From: Owenia fusiformis
Lineage: Eukaryota; Annelida; Polychaeta; Sabellida; Oweniidae
Assembly: GCA_903813345.2 (NCBI GenBank)
Contig: CAIIXF020000009.1
Span: 12,708,030 to 12,718,346, forward strand
Reading direction: 5' to 3'
Length of the DNA: 10,317 nt
Shown: positions 1 through 7,221 of the stretch, piece after piece
Layout: each line of letters starts with the position of its first letter
Position numbering within the stretch: the first letter of the stretch is position 1
Program-made: the position numbers and the translations under genes
Notes under the pieces: model-generated
Seen by the model: only the letters and a program-made list of their open reading frames with translations
The model's database searches: none
Told to the model about the DNA's origin: nothing

Positions 1-204
1 GTACAGTATGCGAAAATATGAGATCAATTTTGATATTAAAATATGAAAAGAAATTGATAAAACACATTTAAAATGAACGTACAAGATGGGTATCATCATT
101 TTTGCAAAGCGGCCCCTGGTGGCCAAATGGAAAGCCCGATTTGGCCGAAATTCAATAGGTTCGTGGAGGACCCCAATATATTCCTTCAAACAATGATTAC
201 ATAC
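1..204 (-). other. Start of intron 1 of the type II membrane-protein gene
   Basis: The donor GTATGT lies at 204-199 on the minus strand, directly after the 109-codon exon. No acceptor is visible before the window edge, so the intron runs out of the window. The reading frame happens to stay open through it, which means intron retention would not immediately create a stop. It also carries the CTCF-like motif at 107-125. Confidence 0.6.
107..125 (-). promoter_or_regulatory. CTCF-like motif in intron 1 of the membrane-protein gene
   Basis: The minus strand reads TGGCCACCAGGGGCCGCTT. It matches the commonly quoted vertebrate CTCF consensus TGGCCACCAGGGGGCGCTA at 17 of 19 positions. One of the two mismatches (G to C) falls in the conserved G run and could weaken binding. 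The match stands out in an AT-rich neighbourhood. Occupancy is inference. Confidence 0.4.
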
Positions 205-531
205 CTTCACTTTTGTAGGTTTCACTGGTTTATGTCCAACATCCAGACTACTCACAACCTTCTTTTTTAATTTTATTTCATTCTCTATGTCTTTCAGTAC
301 AATTTTTTGCTCATTTATTTTATTTTGAAGTAAGTCAATTCCAGGTTTCATATGCTTCCATTCAGCAATTGGAAATCTATTCCTAGTTACACCTGTTCTT
401 TTACGATTTTTATTTCCCATCTCAATCTGAATTGCACTGATTCCAATTATGACCAATATCCAAATAATGCTACAATATGAAAGTTTTGTGCAGCTTCTTT
501 TGTTTGGTTGTTGACGAACTTTGGGTTTCAT
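205..531 (-). CDS. First coding exon of a type II membrane protein (gene continues off the left edge)
   Basis: Seen: the minus strand is open from the ATG at 531-529 to the window edge, far longer than any other frame here. The exon gives 109 codons before a donor AAG|GTATGT at 205/204, phase 0. The ATG context is AAAATGA. Residues 1-16 are a basic, Pro/Gln/Lys-rich tail. Residues about 17-36 are a single hydrophobic segment (SYCSIIWILVIIGISAIQI). A basic stretch follows (about 39-50), then residues about 65-92 are rich in Lys, Glu, Ile and Leu and look like a coiled coil, and the end is Lys/Pro-rich. Known: short cytosolic tail, uncleaved anchor and coiled stem is the usual plan of Golgi glycosyltransferases and sulfotransferases, and of other type II proteins. 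Inference: a type II Golgi or plasma-membrane protein. The catalytic or ligand domain would lie in exons left of the window, so the family cannot be named. The exon is probably real; the function is open. Confidence 0.8.
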
Positions 532-701
532 TTTGTTTTATCAGGGTGTAATACCCGGGATTTATGCGATTGTTCGTGACTCGTTTGAATGTTTTGCAAT
601 CATTTTTCAATGTTCTTGAAGCCTTGCTTGTTCATTATATCCAGCCAAAATATCAGTTTTTTGTCATTATGAAACTCCATTGTTATATTTGTTTCTGTTT
701 C

Positions 702-708
702 CTTTATA
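702..708 (-). promoter_or_regulatory. Possible TATA box for the minus-strand membrane-protein gene
   Basis: The minus strand reads TATAAAG about 170 bases upstream of the ATG at 531. The spacing would allow a 5' UTR of about 140 bases. TATA-like strings are common in AT-rich DNA, and an upstream non-coding exon cannot be excluded. Confidence 0.2.
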
Positions 709-759
709 AAAGTCACCCACATATTGGTAGTCAATCTGGTATAACATATTGAACACCTG

Positions 760-1320
760 ATAAGGACAGTCCCTTGTGATCTTTATACGGTAAGTTAGGG
801 GTTCCTATTTCTCGTTGGCTGCTTCATTTGCCTGGAAAGTACAGTAATTCACAATTACTACATGATGTATTTAATAAACATATATTTAATTCAACCTGAA
901 CAAAGCCATACAAATAACATTATACATGAACTAATCATGTATTTCAAGGTGCACGGGGATGGGGTTCCATAAAGTAATTATAACCCGAAGGACAGTACCT
1001 CTCGCCAGTAGGCTAATAAATAAGCTATCTTAAATCCGATTCATATGTTTACATTATTTGTCAGAAATTCATACTGTAGGTCTCAATGAGATTTCAATGT
1101 AGACCTTAAGGCCTCAATATATGAACGAAAGCCCCCGACGTCAACCTGCGTGTACTGCCAAATAAGAGTTTACTCCCATTATTACATGTATATGTACGTT
1201 GTACATCGTAGGGGTCTTTGTATGTGTAAGTATACACTCGGAAAGCTTCGAAAGCATGCACAAAGATGTGCATATTTACGTTCCAATCAAATTTGCAAGA
1301 CTACGCTTAGTGGATTCGTT
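760..1320. other. Upstream or intergenic DNA without a recognisable gene
   Basis: I see no convincing exon on either strand here. Small structures only: a 7-bp perfect hairpin ATGCACA/TGTGCAT at 1256-1273, and scattered TACATGTA-like palindromes near 1185-1206. Confidence 0.5.
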
Positions 1321-1330
1321 CATATGTGAG

Positions 1331-1353
1331 GGGGGCTTTAGATCTAAACCCCC
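1331..1353. repeat. 23-bp near-perfect palindrome
   Basis: Five G, a perfect TTTAGATCTAAA core and five C, with one C/C mismatch pair between the core and the G/C arms. It sits about 50 bases before the G-rich run at 1406. Its role is unknown. Confidence 0.4.
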
Positions 1354-1405
1354 AAGCTAGGCCTCCCCTCTCTAATGGTGTATATATAATAATAGGCAAA
1401 AAAGA

Positions 1406-1428
1406 GGGGGGGTGGGGGGGAGTCGGGG
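1406..1428 (+). other. G-quadruplex candidate
   Basis: Runs of 7 G, 7 G and 4 G are separated by T and by AGTC, with further GG pairs up to 1436. The two 7-G runs can each supply two triplets, which gives at least four G-tracts with short loops. This is the only such G-rich stretch in an AT-rich window. Folding is an inference from sequence alone. Confidence 0.5.
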
Positions 1429-1436
1429 AGAGGTGG

Positions 1437-2280
1437 CTAACTCCCCATGGGAGATTAGCATAGATTGTGCGCTCATCTGACAAAAGTGAAGTATAGACTC
1501 TAAATCGGAGGGATGATTTTTGTGCAGGAGCAGATTTTTTAATCTTTGGTAAAACTTGCTCAAATTTGGTATGTGTGTTATAAAATACAAAGAAAAAGTT
1601 TTGGCCGAGAAATTTTTTAAAAACTTTACTCAGATTTTACACGATTTACCATCGAAAATCACCAATCATTCTACAGAAAGTATGTTTTTTGTGTAGAATG
1701 GCGCTGTAACTTCACTCTTCCAGCAAATCTTTTATAGACCAGCTAGGAAAGAACTGTAAAAACGCCGAAATAGATCGATATTTACCTTTTCCGATTCAGA
1801 TTTGTGAAATGTCTTTCTGTAATCACTAAGTGGTGAACTATTTGAGAAAACGAAACGCTCAAATAAGTCCTACCTTTAATGACGCCACCTATCGAGTGTT
1901 TTCACAACCAGGCAGAGGAATATTTATGACGCGAAATTCCCGGCTGTGAATATCTCGCGGAATGTATGTCGGCCTAGTCATCATTGAGTTCTACCGTTTC
2001 AGCTACGGTGCGATAAGCCTGCTATCGAGAGTATTGGGTTTGTATTGACCGTTTATCGAACTGTAGCAGGGCCTATCAGCTGTTCACCATTATAGTTGCC
2101 GACTTCCCAATACTTCAGACAGAAAACTGCTTCCTGTTTATGGTGATGCTCTGGAAAACGGAAAACATGTTGACACTTGATAGAATACAATAAACACCGT
2201 TTCTATGGAGTATCAATAACTCGTAAGCAGCATAGCTACCTTTTTGGTAACGTGTTCAACAATCAGAGCAATTAAAATTC
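1437..2280. other. Intergenic or upstream stretch, no gene recognised
   Basis: Open frames here are short and lack coding character. The one notable structure is a 9-bp perfect hairpin CATTCTACA/TGTAGAATG at 1667-1700 with a 16-base loop. From about 1880 to 2420 the DNA becomes somewhat more GC- and CpG-rich, which fits a promoter or 5' UTR for the plus-strand gene that follows. Confidence 0.4.
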
Positions 2281-2285
2281 AATTG

Positions 2286-2293
2286 TGACGTCA
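2286..2293. promoter_or_regulatory. Perfect CRE (TGACGTCA), 164 bases upstream of the candidate start codon
   Basis: The full 8-bp palindromic CREB/ATF site is present. Its position just upstream of the candidate first exon, in the locally GC-richer stretch, is that of a proximal promoter element. A second perfect copy lies at 7299-7306 next to a mobile element, so chance occurrence is possible. Confidence 0.4.
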
Positions 2294-2456
2294 ACTGTGT
2301 AAAGGGTATTACCATGGCGATTGGAACAATTGATTACGACGAAAAAAGATGCGGCTGAGGCCGAGAGTCCGATTCCTCCGGTCAAACGTTCTCCCTTGGC
2401 TTGTTCATCAGGCGAATGGGTAAATAAGCGACCCCTTTGAAAAAGGATAACATGCA

Positions 2457-2648
2457 ATGGGAGGACTTGGTAGTAAAGACAAAGGAAACCTGGCACGCTC
2501 AACGAGCTCGAGGATATCCATCCGTCAAGACAAACCTAAAAATTACTGGCCATATCATAAACGAATATCTCTGCTCAATGAACTAAGGGACTTTGTAATA
2601 AGAGACCAACTCTATAAGGTGCCAAAACGATTAAAGGAACTCTGCAAG
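2457..2648 (+). CDS. Candidate first coding exon, putative N-myristoylated protein
   Basis: Seen: a 64-codon open stretch starts at GCAATGG (purine at -3, G at +4), is preceded by a frame stop two codons upstream, and ends at AAG|GTAGGT, phase 0. Mixed codon use and an ordered amphipathic segment (about residues 35-64, including LLNELRDFVIRDQLYKVPKR) look coding. The N-terminus MGGLGSKDK fits the G-x-x-x-[S/T]-K myristoylation pattern after Met removal. Residues 8-30 are basic and Ser/Arg-rich, which could add membrane affinity. Against it: another ATG at 2452 opens an overlapping frame of 44 codons ending at 2586, so the start would need leaky scanning. The family is not recognised. Inference: a small basic, possibly membrane-tethered protein. 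Intron 1 would be 2649-2861. Confidence 0.42.
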
Positions 2649-2861
2649 GTAGGTTCATCAGAATGTTTTGATTTCAGCTTCATCCGGTTCTTAAGTTTTC
2701 CCATGTATTTAATTTTGGCTTACTATCAGATGGTTTTCCACATGTAGGAACAAAATACGCTCCGATACTAACATTCATATTCCCGTAATTAAAAGGATCA
2801 AATCAATACATACGTCCACATTTATGTTTTAGATTGGGAAAAAGTGAATTTCGATTTTTAG

Positions 2862-3031
2862 GAAACATTGAATTTGAAAAAGAAAATGAATGGAACTTTT
2901 AATTCAAGAATAACTTTAAAACAACATTTTGAAAGGGAATGTGAAGACAAATCTGAACTGTAAGTAACTACGTTTTCGAAATATGACAGTTTTGACATTA
3001 TCCCGAAAGCTGGGAGTCGGAAGCAATCCGG
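2862..3031 (+). CDS. Candidate second exon with an in-frame TAA and two GTAAGT donors
   Basis: Seen: the acceptor TTTTTAG|GAA at 2860/2862 enters phase 0, matching the phase-0 donor at 2648. The frame reads 33 codons rich in Lys, Glu and Asn (including FNSRITLKQHFERECEDK), then hits TAA at 2961-2963, then stays open to GTAAGT at 3032. A first GTAAGT lies at 2960, overlapping the stop. Both donors leave the same phase (2). Options: the exon ends at 2959 and the rest is intron; a 30-base intron (2960-2989) is removed, too short for normal animal splicing; the TAA is a nonsense mutation in a decaying gene; or the protein ends there after 97 residues. The sequence alone does not decide. The product is not recognised. 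Confidence 0.33.
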
Positions 3032-3154
3032 GTAAGTTTACAGAATTTTATCTTTCCCGGTTACCTCTATCGGAGAAAAAGTGTTTTCGAGATAAGGGGC
3101 ATATCAATAGTGGACCATTTGTACGAGGCCTAGATGCACTCTGTTACGTTTCAG

Positions 3155-3184
3155 TATGAACTCAATCACATCCCTTCACCAGTG
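3155..3184 (+). CDS. Possible short terminal exon of the same gene
   Basis: A pyrimidine-rich acceptor (CTGTTACGTTTCAG) ends at 3154. Joined to a phase-2 donor at 3031 or 2959, the frame continues as MNSITSLHQ and stops at TGA (3182-3184). In phase 0 the same stretch reads YELNHIPSPVTELLN before GTAGCT at 3201. Both readings are short, and neither is favoured strongly. Confidence 0.15.
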
Positions 3185-3680
3185 ACCGAACTCTTAAATT
3201 GGTAGCTACAGCCAAATTTATGTTTTATTTCATGGTTTGTATTTGTGTTCTCAATATATTTTTGATACCAAATCTCCAATATATCAAAGAAAACGCATTT
3301 ACCCCAACAAATAATATGAAAACAAGTACTAAATGTTAAATACATTTTCCCAACAGTATTAAGTATTCCATATACAGTACCTTTCTCATAAACACTTCCC
3401 TGTCCCTTTTTCAAAAAATGTATAATACTTTAATTTGTGTTCCAAAAACCAAATGAAAGCAAATCAGACGTCACCGGATTTAAGGGTTAAGATACCAAGC
3501 CATATGAATAGATTTAGTCAGTGATTCAATTTTTATGAATGGATAGGAATCAATGCGATTATCGATCATAATTAGATGCTGATATTGACCACAGATAATT
3601 GATATAATTGGATACGTTGTAACTGTAACCATTAGGCGTATTATCGTACGCGTACGGGGATGATTCATTGGAATTTCAAA
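3185..3680. other. Non-coding stretch, nothing specific
   Basis: AT-rich DNA, plausibly intron. Open frames on the minus strand here have no protein-like composition and no convincing splice sites. No inverted or tandem repeat stands out. Confidence 0.4.
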
Positions 3681-3682
3681 GT

Positions 3683-3710
3683 CATGTCAGCAGACCCGTA
3701 GCCTGACATG
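3683..3710. repeat. 8-bp perfect hairpin CATGTCAG/CTGACATG
   Basis: Perfect 8-bp arms around a 12-base loop, at the left edge of a foldback-rich stretch. A GTCATGT direct repeat at 3681-3687 and 3996-4002 brackets that whole stretch and could be a weak target-site duplication. Confidence 0.35.
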
Positions 3711-3717
3711 AAGCCTT

Positions 3718-3729
3718 CTGATTGGTCAG
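3718..3729 (-). promoter_or_regulatory. Consensus NF-Y (CCAAT-box) site
   Basis: The minus strand reads CTGACCAATCAG, which matches the extended NF-Y consensus YYRRCCAATCAG at every position. It lies beside inverted repeats and may be part of a small mobile element rather than a working promoter. Confidence 0.35.
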
Positions 3730-3740
3730 CTCTTGTGCTG

Positions 3741-3839
3741 TACCAATCTGTATTGCTACGGAGATTGTCTCCGTTGATCATCTCTGTCGCAATATAGAAA
3801 ACATTGGTACGGAGGGGACATTCACAGTAGCAATACAGA
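3741..3839. repeat. Small foldback with 13-bp perfect inverted repeats
   Basis: Arms TCTGTATTGCTAC (3747-3759) and GTAGCAATACAGA (3827-3839) are perfectly complementary. Between and beside them are TACCAAT (3741) with ATTGGTA (3803-3809), and a tight hairpin CGGAGA-TTG-TCTCCG (3759-3773). The TACCAAT pair and the 13-bp pair alternate rather than nest, so both cannot pair at once in a simple stem. Probably a decayed foldback element. Confidence 0.45.
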
Positions 3840-3857
3840 GGATCACACGATAAAAAC

Positions 3858-3986
3858 GTTATAGAATGATTTTAGTGTAATACAGGATATATTCTGCGCT
3901 CGATATTCTGTATTGTTCGTCGAGTGCCAGTGCGGAATTTCTCGAGCAGAATATATCCTGTATTACAATTAAAATCATTCGATAAC
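3858..3986. mobile_element. 129-bp foldback element with about 45-bp inverted arms
   Basis: Left arm 3858-3903 and right arm 3942-3986 are reverse complements with only a few mismatches and one indel. They include a perfect 20-bp block around TACAGGATATATTCTGC. The termini read GTTATAGAATG and CATTCGATAAC, and the loop is about 38 bases. There is no coding capacity. The form is that of a foldback MITE. No convincing target-site duplication is seen directly at the ends. A 12-bp palindrome GTATTCGAATAC follows at about 4003-4014. Confidence 0.6.
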
Positions 3987-4169
3987 TTATACAATGTCAT
4001 GTAGTATTCGAATACATGTATTTTACATGCATATGCTTCGATAAAACATAACTTTAAAAGTTCAAATGTGAAATTAAAAACTAACAGTATATCGGTAATC
4101 GATTGTACATTATTTTAATTTCGAAAAGTCATACTTAGTGCCCCCGTGGACTACTATCCTCATTATTAT

Positions 4170-4710
4170 ACACAACTCTATGATTTGACCTCTTAATTCA
4201 AAATGGCCGACATTCCTCGAGAATGTACAATATTTTATAACTATCAGTTGATGGGTTTGGTTAAAATTGTAATGCTGATACCTTGGGTACATAAAAGCTC
4301 TGCTCAAGAAGATTTTTTTGAGATGGCTGCTGAATTTCAAAATAGCCACAATTTTCTATTAAAGATAAACTTTCGATAACCTTAAACACCATTTAGGGAA
4401 TTTTGTCCAAATGTTAGGACCTAATGTATATGGCCAAAGAGCCTCTACTAAAGAAGGCATTTTAAATATTACCATTCAATTCAAAATGGCCGCTTTGATA
4501 ACTCAAATACCATTTGACAGATTCCGTTCATACTTTTTAATTATGCTGACATTGGACTCTGCCCAAGAAGAAATTCCAATTAATATGACCACTCAATTCA
4601 AAATGGCCATTATTTTCTGCTAAGGAATGTAACCTTTTATAATAATACCAACAGGACAATACACAATTGTACATCGGATGTACGTTTGGCCCTAAAAGGG
4701 CATCAGTACT
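4170..4710 (+). repeat. Degenerate two-unit tandem repeat (about 260-280 bp units)
   Basis: Two diverged units lie head to tail. Landmarks repeat in order: AATTCAAAATGGCCG (about 4196 and 4478), CTCTGCTCAAGAAGA (about 4299) and CTCTGCCCAAGAAGA (about 4557), TTTCAAAATAGCC (about 4333) and ATTCAAAATGGCC (about 4594), and a block ending GGCCAAAGAGCCTCTACTAA (about 4432) matching GGCCCTAAAAGGGCATCAGT (about 4689). Spacing is about 258-282 bases. Inside each unit the ATGGCC motif occurs twice about 115-140 bases apart, so the unit may be an older dimer. Open frames here are by-products of the repetition. Confidence 0.55.
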
Positions 4711-4749
4711 AATAAAATCCTCTATACTCTGGGAGACAGTAGTTCCCAC

Positions 4750-5237
4750 ACGTGATTTAAAACTGAACCCTGGTATTCAATGTCCTGGTCCCCATATATT
4801 TACATGGCGATCCATTACTGATATTAGTCATTAACAGTTTGAGCCAGATATAGGTATCAATACAATGTGGACAATATTCCCATGCTGAAAAATATTCTCT
4901 TTTATACCAGGGTGTATCTCACAGTCGGTTAAACATCAGGATGTTTGTATCAAAAGAAGTACACCTAAATTCAAGGTGTTGACTTGTAGGCGGCTATCTC
5001 TTATCGTAATTTAGTGAAACTACTTCCAGGAATCGGGTTATCAAGACAATAATCGCTCTCGTAGACTAGTTGATCGTAAATTAAGACGGTGGCAACTAAT
5101 GTAATAGCACTTCTGAACATGATTTTTGTACTCGCTATATCCAACTTCGAACTGAAATTATCTTTTTAATAAGTACAAGCTTTCAGTCGGGTAATTTACA
5201 TAACGCAGTAACGTGTTAAGAGCTTGTAAATCATCGA
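4750..5237. other. Non-coding stretch, nothing specific
   Basis: AT-rich DNA without a supportable exon. The only structure I see is an 8-bp inverted pair TACAAGCT/AGCTTGTA near 5173 and 5221. Confidence 0.4.
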
Positions 5238-5743
5238 TAATAGGATAGTTTCTAAATAGCAGAAAAAGCAATGAAACCTAGTGCTGCCATCTTTTATTCA
5301 ACTTTAAACTCGGGCTAGAGTTCTATTCACTTACATGCTAAAATCTTGGAAAATGGCTTAATTTCATGATTTATCAAAGAGTGTTAGTTGAATCTGTATA
5401 AAATTTGAATGATATACCACATGATGACCCTATTTATGTACATGTTGTGATTAAACATGCAAATGTTGGTTGACATACAAATAATCCAAGGTTTTAAAGA
5501 ATTTTAGCATTGCATCTATGGACATTTGGCCCAAGTTTTTTTTAATTGTCATAGAAAATTATTCAAATTACATAACTGTGTAAATCAAAGCTATTATAGG
5601 AGAAAACATTTCACTGAATTCAAATATGCCATTTAAAAGAAGGTAATGTTAGTTATTAGAGGTTTAATATGCAAATCTCTTAAAACCTCACGAAAAACGA
5701 GATTTAGCGAGATTTCAAAAGCTATATGGAAACTATACTATTA
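5238..5743 (+). mobile_element. TA-flanked inverted-repeat element, copy 1 (about 502 bp)
   Basis: The element (5240-5741) lies between TA dinucleotides at 5238-5239 and 5742-5743. The two ends are inverted repeats over about 23 bases, starting TAATAGGATAGTTTC and, read inward from the other end, TAATAGTATAGTTTC (about 20 of 23 match). It has no coding capacity. Its near-identical reverse copy lies at 8413-8918. TA duplications are typical of Tc1/mariner-type targets, so this is best called a mariner-like MITE. The superfamily is inferred from the TA only. A YY1-like GCTGCCATCTT lies at 5283-5293. Confidence 0.75.
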
Positions 5744-6625
5744 CTCATATGTCAAACGTTCAGACAATGAGTGTCCATGCAGGTTAAATTGAAATAGAAT
5801 AGCTTACTACAAGGTGCATGGTTTTGTTTCATATTTGCATATGCTAGGAGAATTAGGTAGCACTTTTCTTATTCGTCCATGCCATGGCTGCTGGTATTTT
5901 GATTACAGGATGTGGTGGGCATACTAATGCACTAAGTATAACGGATTATCGATGAAATTCTTGAGGATATAGGACTATTGATCAAATCATTTTTAGAGGA
6001 CAAAGAGTATGCGACATTCTGTCACACAACCCTCATCTTATATTGTTTGTCCTCGCATAATATCAAACCATCCGAGTCAAGGTGACACATAGCCAAAGGA
6101 TTAATCCCGATCGATCCTATAAACCTTTTGAATCAAGTCGTATCATAATTAGGCTAAGATGAATAAATAAAATGTTTAGCTTATGCGTTACATTTCCAAT
6201 TTCAAAGTAAATAGAGTTTGGACGGCATTTACACATTCTGCAATAAAGCATCTGTTCTAATAGTGATGTCGCTTTGATTTCAAAATTGAAGCTTCAACCC
6301 AAATCTTTCACCCAAAAATAAAATAATATCAATTCAATTACCATCGTCTCAGTATCGATCCCCAAAGTCCCCAATGTTGCCTTCCAGCGTGTTGTTTAAA
6401 CCTGTTAGAGAAAGGTTAGCTAATATGATGTGACACATACAATCTCTTGACATCATGACATTGAGAAACGACATGTACATGTATATATGGAGCTGGGTCA
6501 TATCTAGTTGAGGCTAGGCAAATAGGAGGAGGGGGTAGGTTTCTCCTTCAGCAGAAATTGTTGATGGCTTTACTGAACTATGCTTCACATGACTTCACCT
6601 TAATCCAACAAATCACTCAAACATA
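5744..6625. other. Non-coding stretch, nothing specific
   Basis: AT-rich DNA between two mobile elements, with no convincing exon, tandem repeat or long inverted repeat. A purine-rich GGAGGAGGGGG lies near 6525. The small palindrome ACATGTACATGT is at about 6473-6484. Confidence 0.4.
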
Positions 6626-6684
6626 TTAAGCACCCTTGGTATACGCAGCTAACGAAAATTGACCAGTACGGGTCAAAAGCAAAA

Positions 6685-6930
6685 GACATGCTATTTACAT
6701 CTTGTGAGTTTCCACGAAGCGCGTTTGATTTTATAAAAAATGCCAAATTTTGTGACAAAGAATTTCCTCCTGCTTGCAGCGAGAAGACGGACTGGTTCGG
6801 GGCAATAGCTTGCAGCGAGAAGACGGACCGGTTCGGGGCAATAGCTATAGAAATTCTTTGTCACAAAGTTTGGTATTTTTTTAAAATCAAATGCGCGTCA
6901 TTGAAACTCACAAGATGTAAATAGCTTGTC
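6685..6930. repeat. Nested inverted repeat (about 82-bp arms) inside the 621-bp element
   Basis: Arms 6685-6766 and 6850-6930 are reverse complements at roughly 88 to 90 percent by hand alignment, with one indel. They share GCTATTTACATCTTGTGAG and TTTGTGACAAAGAATTTC. This is clearly less conserved than the outer 50-bp ends, so the arms are older or less constrained. The loop consists almost wholly of the 36-bp tandem duplication. Confidence 0.75.
6772..6843 (+). repeat. Two-copy 36-bp tandem repeat in the hairpin loop
   Basis: Units 6772-6807 and 6808-6843 differ by a single base (ACTGG against ACCGG), and the first three bases of a third unit follow. The unit is GC-richer than its surroundings. 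Because 36 is a multiple of three, it makes a repeated 12-residue peptide in one frame, which I regard as accidental. Confidence 0.85.
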
Positions 6931-7186
6931 ATTTACATCATACCATGATGGGGAAAAATAGATCTTATAGGTTAGAAGTACTAAATAAAAGTTATCGTGA
7001 AAATGAGACAGTCGTTCTCGAGAGAAAAGAGCATAAATGCGCATTTAGAGAGTTTTGGTCCGTTTAAAAATCTGTAAAAAATTGGGGTACTTAAAAGCAT
7101 CGGGAGGCATCATATATTTCAAATTAGACACGAGGAAGTCAATATTGAGCAAGTTATGGCTGTTTTAAATTCAAATAAAACCGTTA

Positions 7187-7221
7187 ACCCGTACCGGTCC
7201 AGCTTTTGACCCGTACCGGTC
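7187..7221. repeat. Subterminal direct repeats ACCCGTACCGGTC
   Basis: Identical 13-bp copies lie at 7187-7199 and 7209-7221; the second is inside the right terminal inverted repeat. The left end carries only the inverted counterpart GACCAGTACGGGT (6661-6673). Repeated motifs near the ends are usual for transposase binding sites. Confidence 0.6.

Noticed and set aside
73-270. Plus-strand open frame of 65 codons
   Set aside because: It lies antisense to the minus-strand exon and its intron and has no protein-like features.
564-752. Plus-strand open frame of 62 codons, Phe/Cys-rich
   Set aside because: AT-rich chance frame in the likely 5' region of the minus-strand gene; no splice or start support.
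2272-2502. Minus-strand open frame of 76 codons
   Set aside because: It overlaps the candidate promoter and first exon on the other strand, has no good initiation context and no recognisable domain. A short plus-strand frame at 2303-2420 ending before GTAAATAAG was also seen but has no start codon.
2968-3157. Plus-strand frame open for about 63 codons (starts at ATG 2983), Ser/Arg/Gly-rich
   Set aside because: It looks moderately protein-like but overlaps the exon 2 frame and both donor sites, and frames of this length are common by chance in this window. It remains a possible alternative.
3166-3668. Two minus-strand open frames (82 and 62 codons)
   Set aside because: Composition follows local base bias; no motifs, membrane topology or splice signals.
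4110-4749. Open frames within the tandem repeat, including an LGPNV peptide on both strands
   Set aside because: They arise from the degenerate tandem repeat. The shared peptide reflects chance in repeated DNA, not a protein family.
6688-6924. 78-codon frame with a duplicated 12-residue peptide
   Set aside because: It lies wholly within the nested inverted repeat of the 621-bp element; the peptide repeat is the 36-bp tandem duplication.
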